Assembly (NCBI GenBank): GCA_033763845.1
Contig: JANRJR010000031.1
Coordinates: 1 to 6,487 of the forward strand
DNA length: 6,487 nt
Source of the DNA: DASZBR01 sp033763845
GTDB taxonomy: Bacteria > Pseudomonadota > Gammaproteobacteria > DASZBR01
Direction: 5' to 3'
Part shown: piece by piece, positions 1 to 6,487 of the stretch
Layout of the letters: every line of letters starts with the position of its first letter
Numbering within the stretch: position 1 is the stretch's first letter
Translations under genes and position numbers: made by a program
Notes under the pieces: model-generated
What the model was told of the DNA's origin: nothing
The model's input: the letters and a program-made list of their open reading frames with translations, nothing else
Databases searched by the model: none

Positions 1-336
1 GCTAAATTAAATTTAGATAATGACATCAGAAACCACCAAATCACCAAAGACAATTTGACCTTGCGTTACCAAAATTCGGAAGTTTCTTTGCGTACGGCTT
101 ACTCAAGTTACAAATCGAGCAAAGAAAATATGGAATTGGCAAAAAAACTTTTTGAGGTAACCAATTATCAATATCAAAAAGGAATGGCTTCGTTTACAGA
201 TTTTATGAACGACGATAATGCCTTCAAAAATACCCAAAACAACTACCTGAGTAGTCTTTACAATTTGATGCTTTCGAAGTTGAACTATGAAAAATCGAAA
301 GGGTCACTGCTGTCATACCTTAACGAACTAAAATAA
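1..336 (+). CDS. TolC-family outer-membrane efflux protein, C-terminal fragment
   Basis: This is the last 111 residues of an outer-membrane factor, the trimeric exit duct of tripartite efflux pumps. The frame is open from base 1, so the start lies outside the window; the TTG at 55 is an internal Leu codon, not a start. The visible part is almost entirely helical and coiled-coil-like. It carries the typical C-terminal OEP-repeat pattern: a long helix (SLRTAYSSYKSSKENMELA), then a YQKGMASFTDFMN turn (the family's 'Y..G..s..d.ln' motif), then a second helix ending in the family's 'L...L.YEKSKGSLLSYL' pattern. The stop is followed after only 4 bp by the adaptor gene, which supports one operon and a shared complex. 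The beta-barrel part expected in the second repeat is upstream of, or only marginally within, the fragment, so pore features cannot be judged. The family call is firm; substrate and symbol are unknown. Confidence 0.87.
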   Translation, partial: AKLNLDNDIRNHQITKDNLTLRYQNSEVSLRTAYSSYKSSKENMELAKKLFEVTNYQYQKGMASFTDFMNDDNAFKNTQNNYLSSLYNLMLSKLNYEKSKGSLLSYLNELK

Positions 337-340
337 TTGG

Positions 341-1495
341 ATGAATATGAAAATAAGTAGAGCAACGCTTATTTCCCTTGTGGCTGTATTTGTGCTGGTA
401 GCCATCATTGCCGTCACCTTAATTAGAAACAAAAAAGAAATCGACAAAAGCAATACGCCTGTCGATAGGTCAAATGTTCCTGTAGCAGTATCGGTAGCAT
501 CGGTAGCATTTGACAATATGAATGAAAGTATTCTGTTTCCTGCCACGCTCAAAGCTTTTGAGGAAAGCAACATTTATTCTCAAACAAGTGGTATCCTGAG
601 CAGTTTATCCATCGAATTGGGGCAGTATGTACAGCAGGGTAAGGTTGTGGGAAAAATTGATACCCGTATTTTAGAAATCAACCTAAAAAACGCCTTGGTA
701 AATCTTGAAACTGCAAAAGTAAACAAACAGTCGGCGGCAAACAATTTGAAAAAATTGGAGGAAGAATACATCAGAGCCAAAGAACTTTTTGAAAACCAAG
801 CGGGGCTTGAAGTGAATATGATCAATGCCAAATACGCATTTGACAATGCTAAACTTTCGGCAGATAATGCGAACAATAGTTATGAAAATGCGCTGGTACA
901 AATTGAACTGACCAAACAACAAATTGCCAATACCAATATCGTTGCACCTTTAAGTGGAACCATTTCAAGCAAAAATTTAAAAAGAGGCGAATATGTAAAC
1001 CCTGGGGCAATTATTGCGAGTATTACCAATATTGGCAGTTTAAAAGCGAGTGTATTTGTGGACCAAAGCGTGGTGTACAGGTTAAAATTAGGGCAAACGA
1101 GTTTTTTAACTTCGTCTTTTATGCCGGATAAGAAATTTAGCAGCACCATCATTTACATCAGCCCCAAAGCCGATGCGAACCACAACTATCAAGTTGATTT
1201 ATTGCTAAAAAATACGGATGTAGCCCTCAAAGCTGGTACAGATATGATGGCGAGTTTTGGTGGTTCAGAAAGAGGCAATGTGTTGCAAATACCTAAAAAT
1301 GCATTGGTTGCAGAAAAAGACGAAGCTTTTGTGTATGTAGTAGAAAATAACACAGCGGTTGGCAAACCCATCAAAATAGGAAGCATTTTAAATGGTAAAG
1401 TAGAAGTATTATCGGGTTTAAAGGAGGGCGACAAAGTGGTAACAAATGGTCAAATCAACATCAAAGAAGGCAGTAAAGTAACTGTTCTCAACTAA
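341..1495 (+). CDS. RND efflux periplasmic adaptor (membrane fusion protein, HlyD/AcrA type)
   Basis: The 384-residue adaptor would link the inner-membrane RND pump to the outer-membrane duct. Residues 8-28 form one hydrophobic segment after a short basic start, so it is a signal anchor or signal peptide. There is no lipobox cysteine, and no cysteine at all, so lipid anchoring as in AcrA is not expected. Domains in order: first lipoyl half (about 76-108, SNIYSQTSGILSSLSIELGQ), alpha-helical hairpin (about 111-197, Lys/Asn/Glu-rich), second lipoyl half (about 198-230, NIVAPLSGTISSKNLKRGEY), beta-barrel (about 232-310) and membrane-proximal domain (about 311-384, QIPKNALVAEKDEAFVYVV, then LKEGDKVVTNGQ). 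Length and order are normal for the family. Start choice: ATG at 341 gives the longest form; ATG at 347 (MKIS) is equally plausible, since neither has a Shine-Dalgarno motif. It lies 4 bp after the duct gene and 14 bp before the pump gene, so co-transcription is very likely. Confidence 0.95.
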   Translation: MNMKISRATLISLVAVFVLVAIIAVTLIRNKKEIDKSNTPVDRSNVPVAVSVASVAFDNMNESILFPATLKAFEESNIYSQTSGILSSLSIELGQYVQQGKVVGKIDTRILEINLKNALVNLETAKVNKQSAANNLKKLEEEYIRAKELFENQAGLEVNMINAKYAFDNAKLSADNANNSYENALVQIELTKQQIANTNIVAPLSGTISSKNLKRGEYVNPGAIIASITNIGSLKASVFVDQSVVYRLKLGQTSFLTSSFMPDKKFSSTIIYISPKADANHNYQVDLLLKNTDVALKAGTDMMASFGGSERGNVLQIPKNALVAEKDEAFVYVVENNTAVGKPIKIGSILNGKVEVLSGLKEGDKVVTNGQINIKEGSKVTVLN

Positions 1496-1509
1496 AAAAG
1501 CACTGTGTT

Positions 1510-4500
1510 ATGTCATTAACCGAAATTTCAATAAAAAGACCGCTTTTGATTTCCACCATCTTTATCGCTCTGATATTGTTTGGAATCATCAGTTACATGG
1601 GGTTGAACTACAATTTGTTGCCTTCATTTTCGGCCGGGATATTGAATGTACAAACTGCTTATCCGGGGGCGTCGCCCAACGAAATAGAAAGCAGCATTAC
1701 CAAACCCATTGAAGACGCAATTAGTACGGTGGAAGGAATCAATATTATTACCTCCACTTCTGCACAAAATATTTCTTCGGTAAAAATAGAGCTCAAATCT
1801 GGGGTAAATGACATCGCCGCTCAGCAAGATGTAGAGCGAAAAATTAATCAGATAAAGGCAAATTTACCCGAAGATGCCAACGAGCCTGTAGTAAACAGAT
1901 TCAGTACAGACCAATTTGCCATTCTGAATTTAACCATGACGGCAAAAATGTCGGACAAAGAATTATTTGAGTTGATTGATAAAGAAATAAAGCCACAAAT
2001 TAGCAATGTACAAGGTGTAGGAGAAATCAGCATCATCGGAGGACAAGAAAGAGAAGTGGAAGTAAAGCTCGACAATGAAAAATTACAGGCTTACAAACTT
2101 TCGCCCAAACAAGTTTTTCAAATTATTTCGAGCAGTAACAAAACCTATCCTGCCGGCGAAGTATCTAACCAGGATGCCAATGTATCGCTAAAATTGGAAG
2201 CGAGTCTTTCAAATATAGCGGCATTGAATCAATTGGTGATAAAAGACAATGGCTCTGGGAGTAAGGTACTGCTTGCTGATATTGCTACCATAGATGACGC
2301 TCAGCAAAAGGTGAAAACCCTGAATCGAAATAACCGCAATAGTGGGATTGGTATGCAAATATTCAAAACCAACGATGCCAACGCGGTAAAAGTAAGCGAT
2401 GGGGTAAAGGAAAAACTAAAAGGCCTAAAAACAGCTTACGCCAGCAAAGAATTTAATTACGATATCGCTTCCGACCAATCCATCTACACCTTGGCTTCTG
2501 CCGATGCTGTGATTCACGATTTGTTTTTGGCTATCCTCATTGTCGGTGTGGTAATGCTGTTGTTTCTGCACAGTTTGCGCAGTTCCTTTTTTGTATTGAT
2601 AGCCATTCCATCGGCCATGATTCCAACTTTTATTGTCATGGCTGCAATGGGTTTTTCGCTCAATTTGATGACCTTATTGGGGCTATCCTTGGTGGTGGGC
2701 ATTTTGGTAGATGACAGTATCGTCGTATTAGAAAATATTTTTCGACACCTGGAAATGGGTAAGCATAAAGCCGAGGCTGCATTAGATGGTCGTAGTGAAA
2801 TTGGTTTTACCGCGGTGGCCATTACTTTGGTGGATGTAGTGGTGTTTTTGCCCATGGCTTTTACGGGGGGATTAATTGGCAACATTCTAAAAGAATTTTC
2901 CGTGGTGGTGGTCGTATCTACCCTCATGAGTTTGTTGGTTGCTTTTACGCTCACGCCGATGTTGGCTTCACGTTTCGGAAAATTAGAACACCTTAGCAAG
3001 GCAACTGCTTGGGGAAGATTTATTTTATCGTTCGAAAGCCAATTGGAGCAATTAAAAGATGCTTACGGCAGGATGTTGCACTGGGTTTTATTTCACAAAA
3101 GATACTTGTTAATCCTGGTGATTGCACTCTTAGTGGGTTCGGTGATGTTGATTCCATCAGGTTTCATCGGGGCATCGTTTGCTGGCTCTAGCGATAGAGG
3201 CGAACTGAGTATTAAATTGGAAATGGATGAAACTACACCCATTTACCAAACCAATTTGGCCATTCAACAAGCCGAAGAAATGGTGTTGAAACACCCCGAA
3301 GTAATCAATGCCTATACTTTAGTAGGTACACAATCTAGCAATGTTGGGGTGGGATCTTCGAGCGCCTATAAAGGCGAAATTGCCGTGACGATGGTCAGTA
3401 AAAATGAGCGAGACATATCTTCCGATCAATTTGCCACCCGACTACGCGATGAAATCGAACGCATTCCGGGCTTGCAGGCCACCATTATCCCAACGGGTAT
3501 TACAGGCTCTACCAATTCGCCCATTCAAATTGTAATAAAAGGTCCAAAATCTGAGGAAGTATTTCAGGCTGCTTTGAAGGTGAAAGGAATTGTGGAAAAT
3601 ACGGCAGGAACTGATTATGTGCGTTTTAGTACAAAAGGAGTGAAAAGACAAATTGAGATTGAACCTGACAGAGATTTACTGGCCCGGATGGGTTTAACCA
3701 TGCCCGATGTAAATCAATCCATTCAAATAGCATTTAGTGGCAATAATAAGACCGAATTTACCGACGCTAATGCTAATGAAAAATATGGCATCAATGTAGT
3801 GCTGGATAATTTTGATAAGCAAAGTATAGAAGACGTAAAAAAATTAGCATTGTCAAACAACAAAGGAGAATTGGTGCAATTGTATCAGGTGGCTTCCATC
3901 AAAGAAGTGGTGGGACAATCCGTTTTGCAACGCACCAATCGCCAAAGCTCTATTACCATTACTTCATCGGCAGTTGGGCGGCCTTCGGGCAATATAGTCG
4001 CCGATATTCAAAAAAAATTAGCCGAAACAACCTTACCCACAGGCATCGAAGTACAATATCAGGGTGACGCTCAAAACCAAAGCGATGCATTCAGCAGCCT
4101 TGGGTTGGCACTTATCTTGGCAATTGTGTTGGTGTACATGATTATGGTTTCGCTGTACGAAAGTTTGATTTATCCCTTCATCGTTATTTTCTCTGTTCCG
4201 GTGGCACTTATCGGAGCCTTGTTGGCTATTGCTTTAACGATGAATCAATTAACCATTTTTACCATCATTGGTATGATTATGTTGCTGGGTTTGGTAACGA
4301 AAAACGGAATTTTAATCGTTGATTTTGCCAATCAACTAAAAGCCGAAGGTAAAGAACTGGTTGAAGCCTTGATAGAGGCAGGAAAGGAACGGCTACGCCC
4401 CATCATTATGACCACTTTTGCCATGATTTTAGGGATGTTGCCCTTGGCTTTGTCATCCAGCGAAGGTTCCGAATTTAAGAATGGTATGGCTTGGGCAATT

Positions 4501-4626
4501 ATTGGAGGTTTAACAAGCTCGTTTTTGCTCACTTTATTTCTGGTTCCAACTGTTTATTATATTGTAGATAAAGTGCAGGCCCGCTTTTCAAAACCCCAAA
4601 AGAAAATGGAACCTTCAGTTACTTAA
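1510..4626 (+). CDS. RND-family multidrug efflux permease (AcrB-like, HAE type)
   Basis: This is a complete 1038-residue inner-membrane proton/drug antiporter, close in length to E. coli AcrB (1049). It would export compounds from the periplasm or outer membrane leaflet through the duct. Layout: TM1 about 11-31; first periplasmic porter/docking loop about 32-335; TM2-TM6 about 338-490; an amphipathic linker helix about 500-525; TM7 about 532-549; second periplasmic loop about 550-860; TM8-TM12 about 864-1015. Proton-relay residues are present: D401 and D402 in TM4 (GILVDDSIVVLENIFRH) and K931 in TM10 (GLVTKNGILIVDFANQ). The RPIIMTT motif (R963) starts TM11, and FLPMAFTGG (446-454) matches the AcrB TM5 end. 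The VDDSIVV motif argues against the CusA/CzcA metal-pump class. No cysteines occur in the protein. The junction after TM7 (PSGFIGASFAGSSDRGEL, 549-566) has small residues where many relatives have a bulky 'FFP' stretch. There is no Shine-Dalgarno motif before the ATG. The substrate is unknown. Confidence 0.98.
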   Translation: MSLTEISIKRPLLISTIFIALILFGIISYMGLNYNLLPSFSAGILNVQTAYPGASPNEIESSITKPIEDAISTVEGINIITSTSAQNISSVKIELKSGVNDIAAQQDVERKINQIKANLPEDANEPVVNRFSTDQFAILNLTMTAKMSDKELFELIDKEIKPQISNVQGVGEISIIGGQEREVEVKLDNEKLQAYKLSPKQVFQIISSSNKTYPAGEVSNQDANVSLKLEASLSNIAALNQLVIKDNGSGSKVLLADIATIDDAQQKVKTLNRNNRNSGIGMQIFKTNDANAVKVSDGVKEKLKGLKTAYASKEFNYDIASDQSIYTLASADAVIHDLFLAILIVGVVMLLFLHSLRSSFFVLIAIPSAMIPTFIVMAAMGFSLNLMTLLGLSLVVGILVDDSIVVLENIFRHLEMGKHKAEAALDGRSEIGFTAVAITLVDVVVFLPMAFTGGLIGNILKEFSVVVVVSTLMSLLVAFTLTPMLASRFGKLEHLSKATAWGRFILSFESQLEQLKDAYGRMLHWVLFHKRYLLILVIALLVGSVMLIPSGFIGASFAGSSDRGELSIKLEMDETTPIYQTNLAIQQAEEMVLKHPEVINAYTLVGTQSSNVGVGSSSAYKGEIAVTMVSKNERDISSDQFATRLRDEIERIPGLQATIIPTGITGSTNSPIQIVIKGPKSEEVFQAALKVKGIVENTAGTDYVRFSTKGVKRQIEIEPDRDLLARMGLTMPDVNQSIQIAFSGNNKTEFTDANANEKYGINVVLDNFDKQSIEDVKKLALSNNKGELVQLYQVASIKEVVGQSVLQRTNRQSSITITSSAVGRPSGNIVADIQKKLAETTLPTGIEVQYQGDAQNQSDAFSSLGLALILAIVLVYMIMVSLYESLIYPFIVIFSVPVALIGALLAIALTMNQLTIFTIIGMIMLLGLVTKNGILIVDFANQLKAEGKELVEALIEAGKERLRPIIMTTFAMILGMLPLALSSSEGSEFKNGMAWAIIGGLTSSFLLTLFLVPTVYYIVDKVQARFSKPQKKMEPSVT

Positions 4627-4637
4627 TTGAGAATTGT

Positions 4638-4650
4638 TTTTCATTGAAAA
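4638..4650. repeat. Short palindrome behind the pump gene
   Basis: TTTTCA and TGAAAA form a perfect 6-bp inverted repeat around one central T, 11 bp after the pump stop codon. A one-base centre cannot make a normal RNA hairpin and it has few G/C pairs, so it is not a good terminator. It could be a DNA-binding half-site pair for a dimeric regulator. In AT-rich spacer DNA, chance is also a fair explanation. Confidence 0.25.
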
Positions 4651-4660
4651 TAAGGCCTGT

Positions 4661-4694
4661 TTCACTTAGCGCTTGTAAAAAAAATGCTAATGAA
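4661..4694 (+). repeat. Imperfect inverted repeat in the leader of the DJ-1/PfpI gene
   Basis: TTCA-c-TTAGC (4661-4670) pairs with GCTAATGAA (4686-4694): nine base pairs with one bulged C at 4665 and a 15-base, A-rich loop. It ends 9 bp before the ATG at 4704. There is no U-run after the stem, so it is not a classical intrinsic terminator. It may be an operator, a leader hairpin affecting translation of the next gene, or an mRNA processing/stability element between pump and enzyme genes. The stem is AT-rich and would be weak. I see no convincing Bacteroidota-type promoter (TTG / TAnnTTTG) in the 77-bp gap, so read-through from the pump operon remains possible. Confidence 0.35.
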
Positions 4695-4703
4695 TAAAAT
4701 AAC

Positions 4704-5543
4704 ATGGTTATGAAAAAGATACTCATTGCATTCGGAATTTTACTATTCATCATGGCGCTCATGGTGATTTTCGCGCCTCAAATCCTCAAAAGCTTTGGGT
4801 ACCATCCCGACTATGCTAGGGTGAGCTATTCCTTCAACAACAAAAAGGCTTTGATCGTTACTACAAGCCACAGCGTTTTAGGAGAGACTGGCAAAGCCAC
4901 CGGAGTTTATCCATCCGAAATGACCATTCCTTATTATGAATTCTTGGATGCAGGGCTTGATGTGGACATTGCGAGCATCAAAGGTGGTGAAATTCCTATT
5001 GAGCCGATTGGGCTGAGATTTCCAATGAAGTCACACCAAGACAAGCGTTACCTGAATGATGAGGCAGCAAAGGAGAAAACCAGGCATTCGTTAAAAATAG
5101 ACGACATCAACTTCTTAGACTACGATATCATTTTTATGGCCGGCGGATGGGGGGCATCCTATGATTTGGGAACAAGTGAAGTTTTAGGTAAGAAAATCAC
5201 GGAAGCACATGCCAAGGGTATTTTCCTAGGTTCCGTTTGTCATGGGGTATTGGGTTTCCTCATGGCAAAAGATACCACCGGACTTCCTCTTGTGGAGGGT
5301 AAAAAAATGACGGGTGTGACCGACAAACAAGTGAAAGAGTTGAACATAAGCATAACTCCCATGCACCCTGAAACGGAACTGAGGAAACATGGTGCCATCT
5401 ATCAAAGCAACACAGGATTTAGAGATTTTTTTGCAACGCTTACGGTAGTAGATGGCAACATTGTTACGGGACAAAATCAAAATTCTTCTGGCGAGACAGC
5501 ACAGTCATTACTAAAAATGCTAAAGCTCAAAAATGGATTGTAG
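4704..5543 (+). CDS. Membrane-anchored DJ-1/PfpI (Hsp31-like, class I glutamine amidotransferase-fold) protein
   Basis: This 279-residue protein has a hydrophobic N-terminal segment (about 5-24 after MVMKK), predicted signal anchor or signal peptide, so the enzyme domain (about 47-277) probably faces the periplasm or is exported. Fold features: a first beta strand KKALIVTTSHS (47-57), a family-typical Glu72 in YPSEMTIPYYEFLDAG, the strand DIIFMAGGWGASYDL (141-155), the nucleophile elbow GSVCHG with Cys179-His180, and the C-terminal TGQNQNSS motif (255-262). Family members act as glyoxalase III, deglycase-like enzymes, chaperones or peptidases; this one's reaction cannot be read. Cys179 is its only cysteine. 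The usual Hsp31-group 'TGF(S/T)N.EE' reads TGVTDKQV (203-210), so the common acidic pair is absent. No AraC-type DNA-binding domain is present. ATG at 4704 gives the longest form; ATG at 4710 (MKKILI) is equally or more likely. It starts 77 bp after the pump gene. Confidence 0.92.
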   Translation: MVMKKILIAFGILLFIMALMVIFAPQILKSFGYHPDYARVSYSFNNKKALIVTTSHSVLGETGKATGVYPSEMTIPYYEFLDAGLDVDIASIKGGEIPIEPIGLRFPMKSHQDKRYLNDEAAKEKTRHSLKIDDINFLDYDIIFMAGGWGASYDLGTSEVLGKKITEAHAKGIFLGSVCHGVLGFLMAKDTTGLPLVEGKKMTGVTDKQVKELNISITPMHPETELRKHGAIYQSNTGFRDFFATLTVVDGNIVTGQNQNSSGETAQSLLKMLKLKNGL

Positions 5544-5603
5544 CAAAGCATCGGATAGTGAACTAAGAGCATGTCTTAATATTTTGTAATAAACCGAACT
5601 ATC

Positions 5604-6487
5604 ATGAAAAGGGCAATTTACATTTTTCTCGCTATCGCAGCAATGTTAGGTTTAATAGGCTTTGCTGCAATGACTTTCTTTCCACAAAAGTTAGTTCCGA
5701 TAGCCATCAAACAACAAGTACAACGATTTGTGAAACAGGATGAGCAGAATAATGCTATTTTAGAGGATAAAGAAAGCATCCGTATATATACAGTAGGAAC
5801 TGCATCGCCCATGCCGGGAGAAAGGGTGCAAACAGGCACTGCCATTATTGTGAACGGGCATTTTTTCATGTTTGATGTTGGTGACGGAGTGGTTAACAAA
5901 GCGGAAAACATGGGCTTGCCACTCAATCGTTTAGACGGTATTTTTATTACGCATTGGCATTCTGATCATAGTATGGATTTGCCAAGTTTAATCAGCCGCT
6001 CTTGGCTGTTGGGACGTACCAATGATTTACATCTTTATGGACCTGACGGGACAGATACGCTCAACCAAGCCATCAATCAATTTTTACATATTGAAAATCA
6101 GCATCGAGTAGACCATCATGGGCCTGAGACAATGGATATTTCAAAAGCCAGAGCTATTCCACACGAGTTTAAAAATGTACAAGGTGGAAAAGAAATCATT
6201 TATCAACAAGATGGTATTACGATTACAGCATTTGATGTGGACCATGCCCCTATCGAACCAGCCGTTGGTTATGCCATAGAATATCGTGGAAAAAAAGTAG
6301 TCATTAGTGGTGATACTAAGAAGAATGACTTGGTATTAGAAATGGCTCAGGATGCTGATGTACTCTTACATGAGGTGTTGTTGAAGTCTTTCTTAGTACA
6401 CATGGACGCGCAATTGCAAGCAGCAGGAATGGCAAGAAATGGAAAAATCATCCATGATATTCAAGATTATCATACGTTCCCTGCTGA
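5604..6487 (+). CDS. Exported/anchored MBL-fold metallo-hydrolase, RNase Z-like (3' end outside window)
   Basis: The frame is open from ATG 5604 to the right edge, giving 294 residues with no stop; probably some tens of C-terminal residues are missing. Residues 4-26 (AIYIFLAIAAMLGLIGF) form a hydrophobic signal anchor or signal peptide. The metallo-beta-lactamase domain starts near 59 (IRIYTVGTASPMPG, the RNase Z/ElaC-like opening). It holds the metal motif HWHSDH (H117, H119, D121, H122) and DLPSLISRSWLLGR, then YGPDGT (145-150), DVDHAP with H214, SGDT with D237, and ADVLLHEVLL (251-260, E257). The DYHTFP stretch at the edge (289-293) matches where relatives carry a conserved His. The final metal His expected further on is not visible. 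The RNase Z resemblance is in fold; export makes tRNA 3' processing unlikely, and hydrolysis of a small ester, lactone or phosphodiester is more plausible. It lies 60 bp after the DJ-1 gene, same strand, with no Shine-Dalgarno motif and no terminator between them. Confidence 0.9.
   Translation, partial: MKRAIYIFLAIAAMLGLIGFAAMTFFPQKLVPIAIKQQVQRFVKQDEQNNAILEDKESIRIYTVGTASPMPGERVQTGTAIIVNGHFFMFDVGDGVVNKAENMGLPLNRLDGIFITHWHSDHSMDLPSLISRSWLLGRTNDLHLYGPDGTDTLNQAINQFLHIENQHRVDHHGPETMDISKARAIPHEFKNVQGGKEIIYQQDGITITAFDVDHAPIEPAVGYAIEYRGKKVVISGDTKKNDLVLEMAQDADVLLHEVLLKSFLVHMDAQLQAAGMARNGKIIHDIQDYHTFPA

Noticed and set aside
55..57. TTG as a possible start of a short 93-residue protein
   Set aside because: The same frame is open back to base 1 and matches the helical C-terminus of a TolC-type protein, so this is an internal Leu codon of a gene cut by the window edge.
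2514..2999. 161-codon open frame on the - strand inside the RND gene
   Set aside because: It lies wholly opposite conserved TM2-TM6 codons of the pump, and its Lys/Thr/Ser-rich translation shows no domain or recognisable family pattern. It is an antisense shadow.
1510..4626. Heavy-metal (CusA/CzcA-type) identity for the RND pump
   Set aside because: TM4 carries VDDSIVVLEN with the paired Asp of HAE-type pumps. There is no CusB/CusF-like metal-binding Met or His cluster in the adaptor and no metal regulator in the window.
5577..5590. TAATATTTTG as a Bacteroidota -7 promoter element (TAnnTTTG) before the MBL gene
   Set aside because: The spacing between TA and TTTG is off by one and no TTG-type -33 element sits at the right distance upstream, so the match is too weak to annotate.
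5554..5603. GATAGT (5554-5559) and ACTATC (5598-5603) as an inverted repeat flanking the gap before the MBL gene
   Set aside because: Only six pairs separated by 38 bases, with no extension on either side; expected by chance in AT-rich DNA.
5618..5926. 102-codon open frame on the - strand over the MBL gene start
   Set aside because: The + strand frame encodes a clear signal anchor and MBL opening motif across the same bases; the reverse frame has no recognisable features.

Overview
The window reads as part of a Gram-negative, moderately AT-rich chromosome, most likely Bacteroidota. This rests on the outer-membrane-factor / adaptor / RND gene order, the lack of Shine-Dalgarno motifs (A/T-rich leaders instead), and the Asn/Lys/Ile-rich proteins. 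It is an inference from sequence style and no marker gene fixes the taxon. All five supported genes lie on the + strand with short gaps (4, 14, 77 and 60 bp), and no gene on the - strand is credible.

Positions 1-4626 hold a tripartite RND efflux system. It consists of the C-terminal end of a TolC-type outer-membrane factor (1-336, cut by the left edge), a membrane-fusion (periplasmic adaptor) protein (341-1495), and a full-length AcrB-like proton-driven RND pump (1510-4626). The pump keeps the proton-relay residues D401/D402 in TM4 and K931 in TM10. Together they would form one channel through inner membrane, periplasm and outer membrane. The motifs suggest an HAE-type exporter of organic or amphiphilic compounds rather than a CusA-type metal pump, but the substrate cannot be read from the sequence.

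Positions 4704-6487 hold two enzyme-like genes, both starting with a hydrophobic N-terminal segment. The first is a DJ-1/PfpI (Hsp31-like) protein with a Cys179-His180 nucleophile elbow. The second is an RNase Z-like metallo-beta-lactamase-fold hydrolase with an HWHSDH metal motif, cut by the right edge. Both look exported or membrane-anchored, so they may act in the same compartment as the pump's periplasmic part. A working idea is that the two enzymes modify or repair damage from a compound the pump handles; this is inference only.

The 77 bp between pump and DJ-1 gene contains an imperfect inverted repeat ending 9 bp before the DJ-1 start codon, possibly a leader hairpin or operator. Among about 2100 residues encoded in the window I find only one cysteine, the predicted nucleophile of the DJ-1 protein. 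I do not see a clearly new defence or mobile system here. The most unusual content is the pair of membrane-anchored enzymes placed behind the pump.
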